Positions 50,209 through 61,953 of a stretch of 64,000 bases of DNA are shown one piece after another. The stretch is from the NCBI GenBank assembly GCA_951394405.1, contig OX596343.1, positions 1,488,001-1,552,000 on the forward strand, written 5' to 3'. This stretch comes from Coprinellus micaceus. Taxonomy: Eukaryota > Basidiomycota > Agaricomycetes > Agaricales > Psathyrellaceae. The notes below the pieces were generated by a model. That model saw nothing but the letters and a program-made list of their open reading frames with translations. It was not told the DNA's origin and ran no database searches. The first letter of the stretch is position 1, and each line of letters begins with the position of its first letter. Both the position numbers and the translations under genes were made by a program.

Positions 50209-50403
50209 CGTCGTCGTTGTCGTCGTCGAGAAGGGCGAGGAATGTGAAGATGGCCGAGTGAATGGACGAAACGGAATTGACCGTGACTCGAATCTTCTGA
50301 CTCTTATCGATATCTGATTGCCATTAGAGACAATTCCTCGGCTAAATCGCCCTGTGACCACCGGGACTGCGTGCCTGCACAACGCCGAGCGGACACGGAG
50401 CAT

Positions 50404-50738
50404 ATGCCTCTATTTTGGTGGATGTTGCTGGCGGTGAGCAAAAGCTTTGACGTTGCCAACATTGATTACAGCTGGCGGTCTCGGCTAGATAAAATTTCTG
50501 TTCCTCGCTGCTCAGATAACGGATTGGGTGGACCTCAGCGTGTGGATCCTGGGGGTTGGGGGAGTACGTCGAGGGGCACAACGTCGGCATGGGGTGAAAA
50601 TTTCTTCCTTATCGCGGCGCTGCACGCGACGGCGGCGACGACGACGACGAGCGCATCGCGCCAAACTGACCTTGATCCATTGAAGCTCCGATACTCCCCT
50701 TTCGAGCCCTGCATACGGCCTTCTTTTTGGCTTTTACC
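50404..50738. other. Divergent promoter of ProRS and methyltransferase genes
   Basis: 335 bases (530 if the downstream ProRS start is used) separate two outward-facing genes. No coding motif or TATA box. Confidence 0.45.
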
Positions 50739-51810
50739 ATGACGGACAGGGTTCCAATTCACGGAAACTATCGCGGGTAGGGTCAGTTTTCCGGTTCTGA
50801 CACTGAATCGCCGCTAATCTGCCTCAAAAACGTTTAGGTATTATGCAAAGCGCCCTTCCGCGTTGTCAGATTCACGGCTGCAGCATATACCCCCCAAAAC
50901 TTTCATAGGCGCCCGTGTGCTGGATGTTGGGTGCAATGAGGGGTGGGTTACTTGTGAAATAGGTGAGCGCCACTATACCCCACGTTTGAACTGCAATAAT
51001 CAACGCATATATGACTATCAGCGCAAGTATGGGGAGCAAGCAAAGTCGTCGGTGTCGATATCGACGAATCCCTCGTTGAATGTGCCTGGCGGCGACGCCG
51101 GACTTTATGGTCTTCGCAGGGTCCCGACGCACACAAAAACCCGACCTCGGACATAGATCTACAAGGCGGCGACGAGCCTCCAAAGAAGAAAAGGAAGCGG
51201 ACCAAGACTGGCGCTGCCCCAGAGTCAGCGAGCTCTAGCGCAGCGCTCCATGTCGAAAATACGTTGAAAGCGCGAAACCACTTCCCAGCCTCGTGTGAGC
51301 ACGAGTTTGGCTCACTCCCCATCCCACCTTCCTCCACGCGAGGGAAGGAAGTCTTCCCGCATAATGTCACCTTTCGCTGTGCAGACTGGGTAAGCACGGA
51401 CATCGTTGAGGACTCGACAGGGTACGACGTTGTCGTGGCGTTTTCGATCTCCAAGTGGATTCACCTGAATACGCTTGATGCTGGCTTGACCTCATTTTTC
51501 CGCAAGGTGCACAGGGTCCTGGCAGAGGGTGGGGCGTTCATATTGGAGCCTCAGCCGTGGGATTCGTATGCGAAGGCGAGGAGGATGAGCGAAACACTAA
51601 AGGAGAACGCGAAGAAGCTGGTGTTGAGGCCGGGCGATTTTCAGAGGGTGTTGGAAGAAATTGGGTTCAGGCACGAGACGAGGGTTGAGGTCGGCGAGGG
51701 AGGTACGTGAAGGCAACTTGAAATATTGATATAGGGGGTAGCCCGCTAATAGGAGAGTTCACCCAGGTTTTGCGCGCCCAATCGACCTTTACACGAAGTT
51801 ATCGCATTAA
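50739..51810 (+). CDS. BIN3/MePCE-type RNA methyltransferase
   Basis: Exons 50739..50776, 50838..50962, 51022..51702 and 51767..51810 give 295 residues. Proteins of this family methylate the gamma-phosphate cap of small RNAs such as 7SK or U6, or bind them. The opening HGNYRGYYAKRP corresponds to the family's GNY-x-x-YY start. The SAM site is VLDVGCNEGWVTCEIAQVWG followed by KVVGVDIDESLVECAWRRRR. A basic insert with EPPKKKRKRTKTG is a likely nuclear signal. The BIN3 domain shows FRCADWVSTDIVEDSTGYDV, VVAFSISKWIHLNTLDAGLT, VHRVLAEGGAFILEPQPWDS and the end GFARPIDLYTKLSH. All features of an active methyltransferase are present. Confidence 0.88.
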
Positions 51811-51962
51811 ACGTAGGGATGTTCATGACATAGAGACCTAGGGCGGCGACACCCTCGGGGCCGGGGTTCAGAGTTCCGCAGTAACGTATGCATATTTTTC
51901 GAGCTCTAACAATTGGTAACCTCTTCTCTTCACAGTATAAACTGTTAGTATCACTATGACTC

Positions 51963-54038
51963 TCATGTGGTCTGGGATTTCCGTATCAGTTTCGCAACTT
52001 CATCAGATCTCGGTTGGATTCGACACCTGAAGGGGCGAGGATGGCTGGACGAGGAATCAGGTCGAGGAGGAACGGACTGAGAGTAGGAGATTGCGAACCT
52101 AATGAATCCATCATACTCGACATTCGGTGGGTCGTCTTCATGCTGTAAGACGTCAAACGCATGCAAAAGCATGCTGATCGCGAGGAACAGGCCGTTCTCT
52201 GCAAGGTAGAGACCAGGGCAGATCCTCCTTCCAAAACCGAACGCCGTCCTAACAATCACAGTTTGTTTAGATTCCTTCGCAATATTCCCTTCGCGATCGA
52301 GGTACCGCTCTGGTTCAAACTCGAAAGGATCTGGATAGACTCGGTCATCGTGCAGAATTGACCTACACCAACCGTCAACTGTGTTCATGGAACTAGTGGT
52401 GGGACCTCCTACCAAATGTTCGCCCAAGCCACAGTCCCCTTCTTTATATCGAAACCGCGGTACGTATCATCTTGCGTGACGACATGCGGCAAACCAAGCG
52501 GAACGCTCGGATTCCAACGCAGAATTTCGTACATTAGGGCCTCGATATATGGAAGGTTCGCTCGGTCCGAGAGATTGGGAAAGTGACGGTCCGGAGGGAT
52601 TTGCTGCATATACGCGTCCAAAGTCGACTGGGCTTTCGACTGAACTTCGGGGAAGAGGGCCATCGCCAGGAAGTATGAGTCCAGCGATGAGACGGTCTGG
52701 TAGAAGAGAGGAATTAAGGTGAGGCCAAGCGGGTCTGGTCTACGTGAAGTTGACATACGGTTTCGGCTCCTCCGGAGTAGAGTGAGGCGGCTGCCGCGTT
52801 GATAATGTCTTCGTCCTCTTGTGATACAGCGCCAGTTTTCTGGTCCAGAAAGGTTGATATGAACGAGATCCCTGCAGTTCCGCGCTCCTTAACTACGCGT
52901 TAGCTCGTGTCGAATTGCGGAGGCACTCATAGACACTCACCCGTTCTTGCTTGACGTAGGCGAAGGGCACATCATACAAACGCTCGAGGTCGTGCCGCAT
53001 CCGCTTGGCTGCCTGTAGAAAAGGCGCCCAGGGAAGATGTCGCACTGACCGCGAGTTGGTGTTCGCTGCTCGTGAACAGAACGCAGTAAAGACTCAGGGA
53101 GAGGGAAACTATCTACCAACCACCCTGGCTCGGACGCAACCGAGAAGCCGTCCATAGCATCCTGTACTATTTGAACGAGGGCCAACGAATCCTTCTTATC
53201 TGAAGGACTATATCCGTATGCGAGTTTGAGAAGTACGGCAGCCGTTGACCTGGTGGCTCGTTAGGATTCATTGGTGAACTGGCCGCCAATGGTGAGAAGG
53301 GAAAGTGACTGCTCACTCCCGAGTGTGGGGCATGAAGTCTTCCGGTGATTCGAGGATCTTCCCGAGTAACCTAAGGGTCTTCAGTACGAGAATAGTATGT
53401 ATATCCAAGCGTACTTTAAAGTCTCTTCCTCTTGAACGGTTTGCAGATCGAGCGATCCACAGGCTCGAGGACCAATGAACGAATGGAACAACTTCCTGAG
53501 TTCCCTGAAGCGATGATTGGGCGGACCCTGGGAGTATCCTAGCCCTCGATTCCAGCCGACCCTGTCCCAGTATGAGGCGGGGAGCGACGCGATAAGGGGC
53601 TAATGTGCCTACAGTTCCCCAGCCATTACTGCGCGAGGCCTGTCAGAGTAAATCACACCTAGGCAACCATTTGGGTGAGTATTCGACAGCAAGCGACGGT
53701 CCGCTCTGACCTCGAGAGTCAAGAAGCTCCGTGGCCGCCTCGTACGAAGACAGTACGATATTCTCAGATCCCAGGATGGTGAAGTATACCACATCTCCTG
53801 GGGTGAGGAAAGAGTCATCGCTCGACTTGGGCCAGGTGAAGCAATGAAACTCACCGTAGGTCTTTGCCCACTCGTCCCATACAACCCACTGCTTATCCTT
53901 GGGTATCTGTAGGATATTTCCAATGAAAGGTAGACCTCGAGGTCCAGGAGGTCTTCGTCGTTGCTGCTTTCCAGCAGCCCATATCGCGCCAGCTCCCAAT
54001 GTTGCGAGCACTAGGAGGACTCCAGATGACCAGGACAT
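51963..54038 (-). CDS. Cytochrome P450 monooxygenase (second), with one doubtful intron
   Basis: Exons proposed: 54038..53855, 53797..53711, 53658..53613, 53561..53415, 53370..53317, 53249..53110, 53044..52941, 52887..52759, 52696..52413, 52362..52099 and 52044..51963, about 506 residues. Anchor MSWSSGVLLVLATLGAGAIW; hinge RRRPPGPRGLPFIGNIL; I-helix SGGAETTVSSLDSYFLAM; K-helix E-I-L-R in MYEILRWNPS; PERYLDREGN; haem loop AFGFGRRICPGLYLA. The problem is between WLVD and RHLPWAPFLQ: coding continues WLVDSFP, as the family expects, but no normal intron restores the frame after that. The 65-nt intron used here drops SFP; a 38-nt intron (53082..53045) would keep it but is shorter than any other. 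A small indel is also possible. It is only distantly similar to the other P450 of the window. Confidence 0.75.
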
Positions 54039-54253
54039 AGATAGGAGGATATTCGGCTCAAAAGGATGGTATTGGCGCCATTTAAAGTCATTTCGATCTT
54101 CTTCAGCCCATTTCCAATGAGCATTGAGGGAGAAGCTCGGAGTTGCCAGTGGACTCGCCTTGCCAAAGGCGTGGGATTTGGCGACCACGTGCACGTAGGA
54201 TCGCGACGCGTCGGTGACCCCTATTTTTCGTTTCTTTCCTCCATACCTTCACC

Positions 54254-55690
54254 ATGGTGAGCTTGTAATGGCACCGCTCAGCTTTGGACTGAATCTTTGA
54301 CTCATACTGATGCATTTTTAAGCCTTATGGAGAACACTTTCAAGAAGAACAAGACGAGTCGAGCTCCAGCGAAGAGGAGCTAGAGCAGGTCCCGTCAGAA
54401 GAGGAATCAGACGAGGGGCAGGCTCCCCAAACTCCATCCAAGAGGAGGGGAAAGGGTAGAGCAGTCGACGAAGATCATGAGGGGGAAGGGCATAACATCA
54501 TCGTTCAGACCTCATTCGACGCCTACTTCACCCATGCGGCCGCCAAGGTTCAAACTTCTGGCAACGTCTTCTCCGACTTAATCCTACCATTAGCGCCGGA
54601 AGAGTATGTTGAAGGGATAGCATCAGCGTCCAAACATGCAGCTCAGCTCACGCCATCGATTCTTGAGGAGGAACAACTGGAGGATCTGTTCTCGAGGTTC
54701 ATCTTTGAGCTGAACGAAGGCTTCAACTTGCTTTGCTACGGGTTGGGATCGAAGCGGCGCGCACTTAACCAGTTTGCATCGGACGTCTGCGCCAAGCATG
54801 GTCATGTCGTTGTAGCCAACGCGTTCAAACCCGAATTCGGCGTGAAGGATTTGCTCTCCCGCATCGCATCTCTACCAATATTTGAGGATACCCTGCCAGG
54901 CACGCACAGCTCCGTAGAGAAGGGTGTTCTCCAACTCGTGACCGCAGTATCGAAGCAAAATTGCCACATATACCTCGTTATCCACAATATCGACGCACCT
55001 GCGTTACGCTCAACGCGGGCCAAGACTGTCTTGAGCGTCCTCGCCTCCAACCCTCTCATCCATGTCATAGCCTCCATCGACCATCTTAACGCACCCCTTT
55101 TGTGGTCCTCTTCCGAAATCTTCGCACGCAAGTCCTCCCAAATCCTTGACGAAGAGTTGGCGCCATCTTCCACCCGCGGCTTCGCATGGTTGTGGCACGA
55201 TCTCACGACGCTCGCACCCTACGACGCTGAACTCGCGTACGCCGACAGGTCCTCCATAACAGGTGCCTCTACCGCCGCCCGCAGCAGAAAGGGTGATGCC
55301 CTCGCCAACGCAGCGAACCCTACTGCCATGACCGAGACCGCAGCGCTGCATACCCTTGCTTCCGTCACCCAAAAGGCGAAGAAACTCTTTGTCCTGTTAG
55401 GGAAGCGTCAGCTTGCGAGTATCGAGGAGGGTGTGGCAGGAGGCGAGAAGGGGGCTGGGAGTGGAGGGGATCTACAGCAGCATGGGATGGCGTACGAAGC
55501 GCTATTCGGGGCGGCGAGGGACGATTTTATCGCGGTAAATGACACGACGCTTAGGGCGTTGTTGGTAGAGTTTAGGGACCACAGATTGATCGTGAGTGCG
55601 GCAAGCTCAACTGGTGGGGAGGTTCTATGGATTCCCCTAAGGAAGGAGAGGTTGCAATCTGTGCTTGATTCGTTAGAGGCGAGTGCATGA
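54254..55690 (+). CDS. ORC2: Origin recognition complex subunit 2
   Basis: The start codon alone forms the first coding exon (54254..54256), directly followed by GTGAGC; the rest is one exon, 54323..55690, giving 456 residues beginning MPYGEHFQEEQ. ORC2 is part of the six-subunit complex that marks replication origins. The ORC2 core starts at FSDLILPLAPEEYVEGIASA; its hallmark is FNLLCYGLGSKRRALNQFA, the degenerate AAA+ loop; HIYLVIHNIDAPALRS and NPLIHVIASIDHLNAPLLWS follow, then a winged-helix C-terminus (LRALLVEFRDHRLIVSAASS, GGEVLWIPLRKERL). The N-terminus is an acid Ser/Glu-rich tail with KRRGKGRAVDED. No other in-frame Met precedes the core, which supports the split start. Confidence 0.85.
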
Positions 55691-55870
55691 TTTGGTGTCG
55701 TACTATAATTCACATTATCTATCGAGTGTATCCCTCTAGATCTGGGAGAACATCAAGATAGGACAAGTTCGTTCCGTACAGCAAAAGAAGCCTCAAAATG
55801 CCTTGCCCCGCCTGATAAAAAGGACTGGACCTTATCCTCTGTTTGGTCCGTTTCCTTTCTACTGTGTAAG

Positions 55871-58800
55871 TTAAAAGTCAAAGGCTTTACTCTCCCAGCC
55901 TTTGCTCTGACCTGCTTCCTCTCCCAGCCTTGCATTCCACCTCGTCCCAACATGCACTGCAGCTCCCATCGCTTCGCCCGCTGCACCTTGTGCGGTATCC
56001 TTCACAGTGTTCACAAGCTTAGACCCTTCGGTCACGAAGTCGTCTTCGTCATTCCGGGCTCCGTAAGGAACCTCTTTGTCGCTAAAGAGCTGCGCTCCTC
56101 CTCCCACAGCAACCGTCAGGTCACTTTCCACAACCGCATCTTCGGAGTCTGACTGTGCGTGTTCGCCTTCTGACCCTCTAACCGTTTCCTTCACGGGCTC
56201 CATCTTCCCCGTCCTCTTGTTGAACATCACTGCTTGTTGTGGAGAAGGGGATGGGCTACGAGGAGTATGTTGATCCATGAGCGTCTCCTGGTGATACACC
56301 ACTCCCCTTCTGCTCAGATCCACGTCGGTCCTGGTGTGTGTCCCCTCTTCCCTGTGTTCTCTTTCTGGCTTGGTGTGCCTGCTCTCCATAATTCTTGAAC
56401 CCTGCTTTACCAGGGCGTTCAGCCAGTCTTGAATGGAACCGGATACTCCATCGCTCTCCTCGGCAGACCCCTCTTCCAGGTCATACAACTGATCGATTTC
56501 GCTCTCATCCCACCTTCCCTCCCGCACCATCCGTGCGACTCTCTCCCTTCTCGCACCTATTCTCTTCGCCCTCTCTCTCTCCATCCTCCTTGAGCCACTC
56601 AACTCCGCCTCAAGCTTCACTCGCGCAAGGCCAAGAGCCAAGTCTTCCAACTTGTCCTTCAGATGCTCCTGCAACAAGCGCTTCACGACCTGCGCCACCG
56701 TCCGCCCAGCGAATGGCTGCACTAGCATCTTGTTCAAGATCCAGTGCCTGCTCTTTTCAAGCTGCACTTTGACGTCGCGCATCTCTACGTGAACATCCAT
56801 CACCTTGAACAATGGTTCCAAACCCGCCCTTTCGAGCTCTTCGAGTTCGGCTTGTACTTCCCCAAAGGCAGGGGTACCCTCTCGAGGACGATCCTCCGTG
56901 TTGAAAGTCCCCTGCGTGACAGAGTCGGTCTCCGTCTCGTTGGCCTCCTTGCCCATCGCAATCTCCGGGACAGACGCGAACACGCCCTCCCCTTCTAGCC
57001 CTTCCCCTCCAATGCCCTCGGTCGACATGATAGTGGTCGGACTTGGCTCAGGGCTGATCCTACCGCTGATCCCGTCCCAAGCATTAGCAGACATTGGAGG
57101 ATCGTCAGTGCTGCCCCGTTCGCTCTTGGCCTCAACCTCGACCACACATCCAAGGCCACCATACTTTTTGCCCATCCCTATATCGACATTGACAATCCCT
57201 TCGTCCTCGTACCCAAACCAGCTACCGCCGTATCTGAAGAAGTATCCCAACCCTTTCACCTGCGCCCTCACGCCATCCAGTTGCGTCCTGACCCTGCTCG
57301 TCGTCTCTACTCGAGGAGTCCGCATCGTGGTCCTCGGGTACTCTGGAGTCGCCGAGGTTGAGGGAGGGTTGCTGTCCGTCGCGTTCCCTGTGGGCTCGTC
57401 CGGCATATCCACCACCACCTCAGTCCACTCAGTGACCACCACCCGATCCGGTGTGAGCGTCGTCTCGATACCACCTCTGGGAGTGCGGTCGGAGACGTAC
57501 TTCCACCAATCTTTATTCCCTCGCCGCCTCTGCCTCTGCAACGCGTTCCCTCGCACGAACAAGGCATATAGCCCAGCTTCCCAACCGCCGCTCTCGCTCT
57601 TAGCCTCCAAGCTTGGGATGGGAATTGCGTTCACAGGGATCAACTTCATGACCTTTGGCAACGCCCACCCAAGCCATTCCGTCCACTGCATCGAGCTCCA
57701 CGCCGCCCGCTTTGCTAGACCCTTCGCGGTCTTCTTCCCCTTCCCGACGGCTAGTGATGGCTCCCCGAATAGATCTGAAAGGGAGGCGGAGAGGGAACCA
57801 ACGGCGTGCAGGAGCTTCATCGTACTCTTATCGGCCTCCATAGCCGTCACGACCTTCTCGAGCTCAAGGACGACGTCCCTCGAATCCTTCCTAAACCTCT
57901 TCTTCAATTCTGTCGCCTGATCCACCACTTTCTCCTTCGCTCCGTCGGCTTTTCCGTCTCCATTGCTCGCTTTGACATCAGCATGGACACTAGGCTTTCT
58001 CGACTTCTCACCGCTCTTGAAGGATCCCTCCACTAGCCCCTCGCCGATATCCTCCGCGACCTCTTCAACCACACTCACGAGTGCCACCCCTTCATCCCAC
58101 AACCGCTCCGACTCCTGTTGGCCCCGTCTCGAGGTGATGTACCCTGGTTCGTCCATCGCACGGTCGAGGTAGAATCCTAGATGACTGAAGAAGGTCCGGA
58201 TGGTGTCGGGCTGCTTGTCCTCGCTGGTGTCAGGATCGCCGGGTCCGTCTTCGGGAGTAGCGATGGGAGTTTCTTGGCCTGTGAACCCCTGCCTTCGCCG
58301 CTTTCCTTTCTTCTTCTTCCCGGCCTTCGCTTTGTCGGCGGAGGGAATCGCAGGGCGAATAGTATCAACACTTGCGGTACTCGTCGACTCCGTCAAACCC
58401 TTCATTCGCTCTGCCCTCTTCTTCCTGTCCTTACCAAAACCGACCTCGAAACCAACTTCTATGTCCCCTCCATCATCTTGCGCACTTTCGTCGACAGCAT
58501 CTCTCAGTTGCGACGGGGCATCGTTCACGTCCCGTACCAGCCTGCCAAGGGCGCCGAGGAGGCCGTCAAGGGAGGAGCCCTGTGCACTGCGCTCCAACAT
58601 GATCTTTGCATCCCTCAAAACGCGGCTCACGGGCGACCCTCCTCCTTCATCCCCTTGCTGTTGAGCTGAATCAGATGGGTCGGGGAATGTTGAGGGATAC
58701 AAGGGTGACGGGGGCGGATAAGTTGGTTTGTCCTCCTTCTCATCACTCTGGCTCGATCCCGGCTCACATACGCCAACGCTGAGCTTCGCACTTCCAGCGA

Positions 58801-60369
58801 GGCCCGCTTCGGAATAAACGTCGTCGCCCACTTGCTCAGCCGCTTCGATCACGGTCTCTGTGACTTCCTCAATCTTGTCGGCGTACTTCCTGACCAGGAT
58901 GAGTATCGCTCGGAAGGCGTTGCGCGATGCGGGATCCTCTTGCGCTTGGACCAGAACCTGGTTAAGGCGCATTAGTGTACCTCTTCAATGAGGGTTACCT
59001 CTCGACGAGGAGGAGTCACGCTCACCTGTTGTAATCTCTCTCTCAGGTCCTCTCCTGCCTCTTCCTCCGCCTGCTTACCCACACGCCTCCATTCTTCGGC
59101 TTTGCCACTAGCTCCCTTCATGGAAGCTTGCGCAGTGTCTGCGGCGCTGCTCACCGCTTCTCCGACAGCCTTTATCGCGCCCTGGGCGAGCTCCTTTAAG
59201 TCTCCTTCGCCTCCGTACACTGCCGAGACTGTCCTGTTCACAGCTTGATCGACATCCATCACGACCCCAGCGTACGTCTTTCCTTCCTCGCCCTCTCGCT
59301 GCTTGCCCTTATCCCGCCCCATGGTCCTCGTTAGATTTGGACTCATTTCCATTCTCTCCTCGACGTTCTCCGCAGCATGTTGTACCTCCGCGGCCGCCTC
59401 CGCGACATCCCTAGCCCCCTTTGCGGCAATTTGTCGCAAAATGGAGAGAATATCCGCGAGTAGAAAACGGAAAACGTGGGAGCTCAAGAGTGAAGTGAGG
59501 ATTGTGCGCAGGGCGTGAACTAAGATTTGGCCATCGGCCTTCGCTTCCTGGGTAGCTGGGACTATCCAGACGACATGGTCAGTTCAAGAGAACTCTCCCA
59601 ACAACGGTGAACATACTTTGATCTCTCACTTTCTCGGCGGCCTTCGCACTGGCCCCAATCGCGTCTTTCGACGCGTCGGCTGCTTGGTTGAGGTTTACTT
59701 TAGGCTTCACGTTGACATTTGGCAAGTTTCCGTCGCCTTTCAGCTGGCTCAACGAGTCGCTGCGGGGAGTATCAAGGAGGGTGAGGTTGTAGATCAGGTC
59801 TTGCAATCTATTATCGTCTGAAATTATATTAGGTTCATTTCGGGACCCAGTGAGGAAAAGCAAGCACCGTTCTTCTCCATTCCGAACTGCAACCCTGCCT
59901 GAAGGAGATTCCGCACGTCTTCAAGAACTTTCCGTCCTCTTCGACTTGTTGGGCCCGTTCCATTCAAGAGCGCAGGACCAGAGTCAGCCTCTGACCCAAG
60001 GTTGAGCAGGTCGCTGTGAAGCAGCATCTGCAGCATGCGAGAGACCTGATCCTGGGATGGAACCTTTCCAGCACTGAGAGCTGCAAAAGCGTCGACGAGC
60101 TTGTCCAACAGCGGCTTCTCGTCTTCAGTACCACCAATACTCCCGGTCCCTGTGTCCGCGTCCAACGAATCGGAAAAGTCGATGATCCTCCTTGCTTTGC
60201 CTTTCGTACCTGCATTTACGACTCTGCTCGGTGGCGGCTCAGGGGATTCGCTCGCTGTCTGGAAATGATGGGAGTTGGGGTGGGCGTGTTTGGGTAAGAG
60301 AGGGTCGCGGTCGTCGTCTTCCGGTAAGGTTTGTCGTTTGCCTCCAAAGCAGTTGCGTACGGCCTCCAT
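55871..60369 (-). CDS. HAM1-like protein, 1,441 residues
   Basis: Exons 60369..59868, 59817..59617, 59561..59026 and 58957..55871. The protein resembles the fungal family with HAM1-like N- and C-terminal domains (long helical, lipid-transfer-like fold; role not settled). Seen in the N-terminal part: KPLLDKLVDAFAALSAGKVP, SRMLQMLLHSDLLNLGS, QDLIYNLTLLDTP, DGQILVHALRTILTSLLSSH and FRAILILVRKYADKIEEV; in the second half GLGYFFRYGGSWFGYEDEGI and VDIGMGKKYGGLGCVVEVEA, then LFKVMDVHVEMRDVKVQLEK and ILNKMLVQPFAGRTVAQVVK. Charged disordered inserts separate them (KKKKGKRRRQGF). The tail AGEAMGAAVHVGTRWNARLG may be amphipathic. It converges with ORC2 (180 bases apart) and diverges from the AIM32-like gene (273 bases). 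Confidence 0.75.
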
Positions 60370-60642
60370 CTTCGCGAATAGACGTTCAGAAACTAAAGTG
60401 TCTCGGTTGGACGTGCAAAGCCAATATTTACGGCGATACGAGAGTCAGAGGGAGAGAGAAGAGCGCAGCAGTCTCCACAGAGCAGACACGGTCATCCTCC
60501 GATATCCATGATGTCATCCTCGCTTTGGCCATATCCGGAGGCAATCCCACAAAACAGGCGCCGCGGACCTTGTTCCCAACTTCCATCATGTCGACGCGTT
60601 AAACCCCTTCCCCTCCCTAGCCTTCGTGACTCAGTACCCAGG

Positions 60643-61687
60643 ATGCTCAGGATACCGACTTTTAAACCGGTAGCTGGGCTATCTCTGGCAAGGACTGCAC
60701 TTGCGTCATCCCCTTCCTCCCAACTTGTCCTCCGATCTCGTCCCGGAAGGTTTCTGACATCTGCTTCCACGAAACGAATCGCGCCATGTCACCCTCAAAC
60801 GCGCCAGTACTCAGCTACAGCACGATTAAAACGCCCCTCGCCACCTCCAGAAAAAGAAGAATCCTTCTCCGAGCTTCTTGCGTCCCTCCCCGGAACAGCC
60901 CAAGCACACCGGTGCCTCGTCCTCCTGAACTCCTCTATCCCCATCACCGAGTTTCCATCGCGTTACACTACCAAAATTCAAAGGGAACTGCAAATTCGCC
61001 TAATACGCCTGGGAGGTATCGTGAACTTCGCTTGGTTCGGCGGACCACCCCCAGCGGGAAGCTCTGCAGGCGAGGAGGAAGTGCTCTCCGGTGTAGCTTA
61101 TACCCCGAATGGCGGCCGTCTCTCTCTTCCACATATATCGCTCTCGACGATCGACACCGTTGTCGAACAACTCGTATCGCATATGGAAGCCACCGCCATC
61201 CAACCAAAAACGCAAGACCACATTGATATCCTCGTTTGCACACACGGGGCCAGGGATTGTCGCTGTGGAGAGAAGGGCGGTGCAGTATACGAGGCGCTGA
61301 AGGAGGAGGTGAAGAAAATGCAGAAGGATAGCCTGGGCTTGCCAAAAGTTAGGGTCGGAGAGGTTGCCCATGTTGGAGGCCACAAGTATGTTTCCCCTTC
61401 TTCTGCCATATTGGTGGCAAACTCACGTATCTTTTAGGTACGCTGCGAATGTCCTCATCTACCCCCACGGCGAATGGCTGGGGCTCATCCAACCTGAAGA
61501 CGCACCGACAATCCTTCGCAAGGTCCTCTCTTCCTACGACCCCTCCCCCCCTAGGTCTGAATTCGTCCGTCCACTAGGCCAGGGCGATCCACCAATCTTC
61601 CCTCAGCGATGGCGTGGCCGAATGGGCTTGGGGAAGGACGAGCAGATCGAGATGTTTGAGGAGACGAAGGCTGCAGGAGGAGCGTGA
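60643..61687 (+). CDS. AIM32: Sucrase/ferredoxin-like protein, AIM32-like
   Basis: Exons 60643..61385 and 61438..61687 give 330 residues. AIM32 proteins are mitochondrial thioredoxin-fold proteins that hold a 2Fe-2S cluster and help redox control of protein import. The N-terminus MLRIPTFKPVAGLSLARTAL, then Arg/Ser-rich to about residue 70, is a presequence. Cluster or redox residues: LVCTHGARDCRCGEKGG and VAHVGGHKYAANVLIYPHGE, the Cys-x(n)-Cys and H-x-G-G-H signatures of the family. PLGQGDPPIFPQRWRG precedes the end. An earlier in-frame ATG at 60508 would add 45 residues, but it lies close to the divergent neighbour and gives a leader richer in Pro, so the later Met is preferred. Confidence 0.85.
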
Positions 61688-61953
61688 ACGGTGCGATGTC
61701 ACTCGACATGGACGACACTCCGTATATAAAGACTTTACAAGACTTGCCGAGCGCAGCTTGTGGACATCTAGAAGATATACTTACATAATGCTAAATCAGC
61801 GAGGAAAGCTCACTGAAACGAGTTATGGTACCATTAATCAAAACAATCGTCGGGTAGCCCCCATCGTCTATGTAGGTACCCGTGCTGCTTGGGTACGTCA
61901 CATGTAGAATGCAAACCACATTCACTAGGACAAATACCAGAGAAAGAGAATAC

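Noticed and set aside
37459..54038. Secondary-metabolite gene cluster around the two P450s
   Set aside because: Genes between and beside them are two tRNA synthetases, an F-box protein and an RNA methyltransferase; there is no backbone enzyme such as a PKS, NRPS or terpene cyclase.
56805..57920. 371-codon plus-strand frame inside the HAM1-like gene
   Set aside because: It is a shadow of the 1,029-codon minus-strand exon, which has the family blocks.
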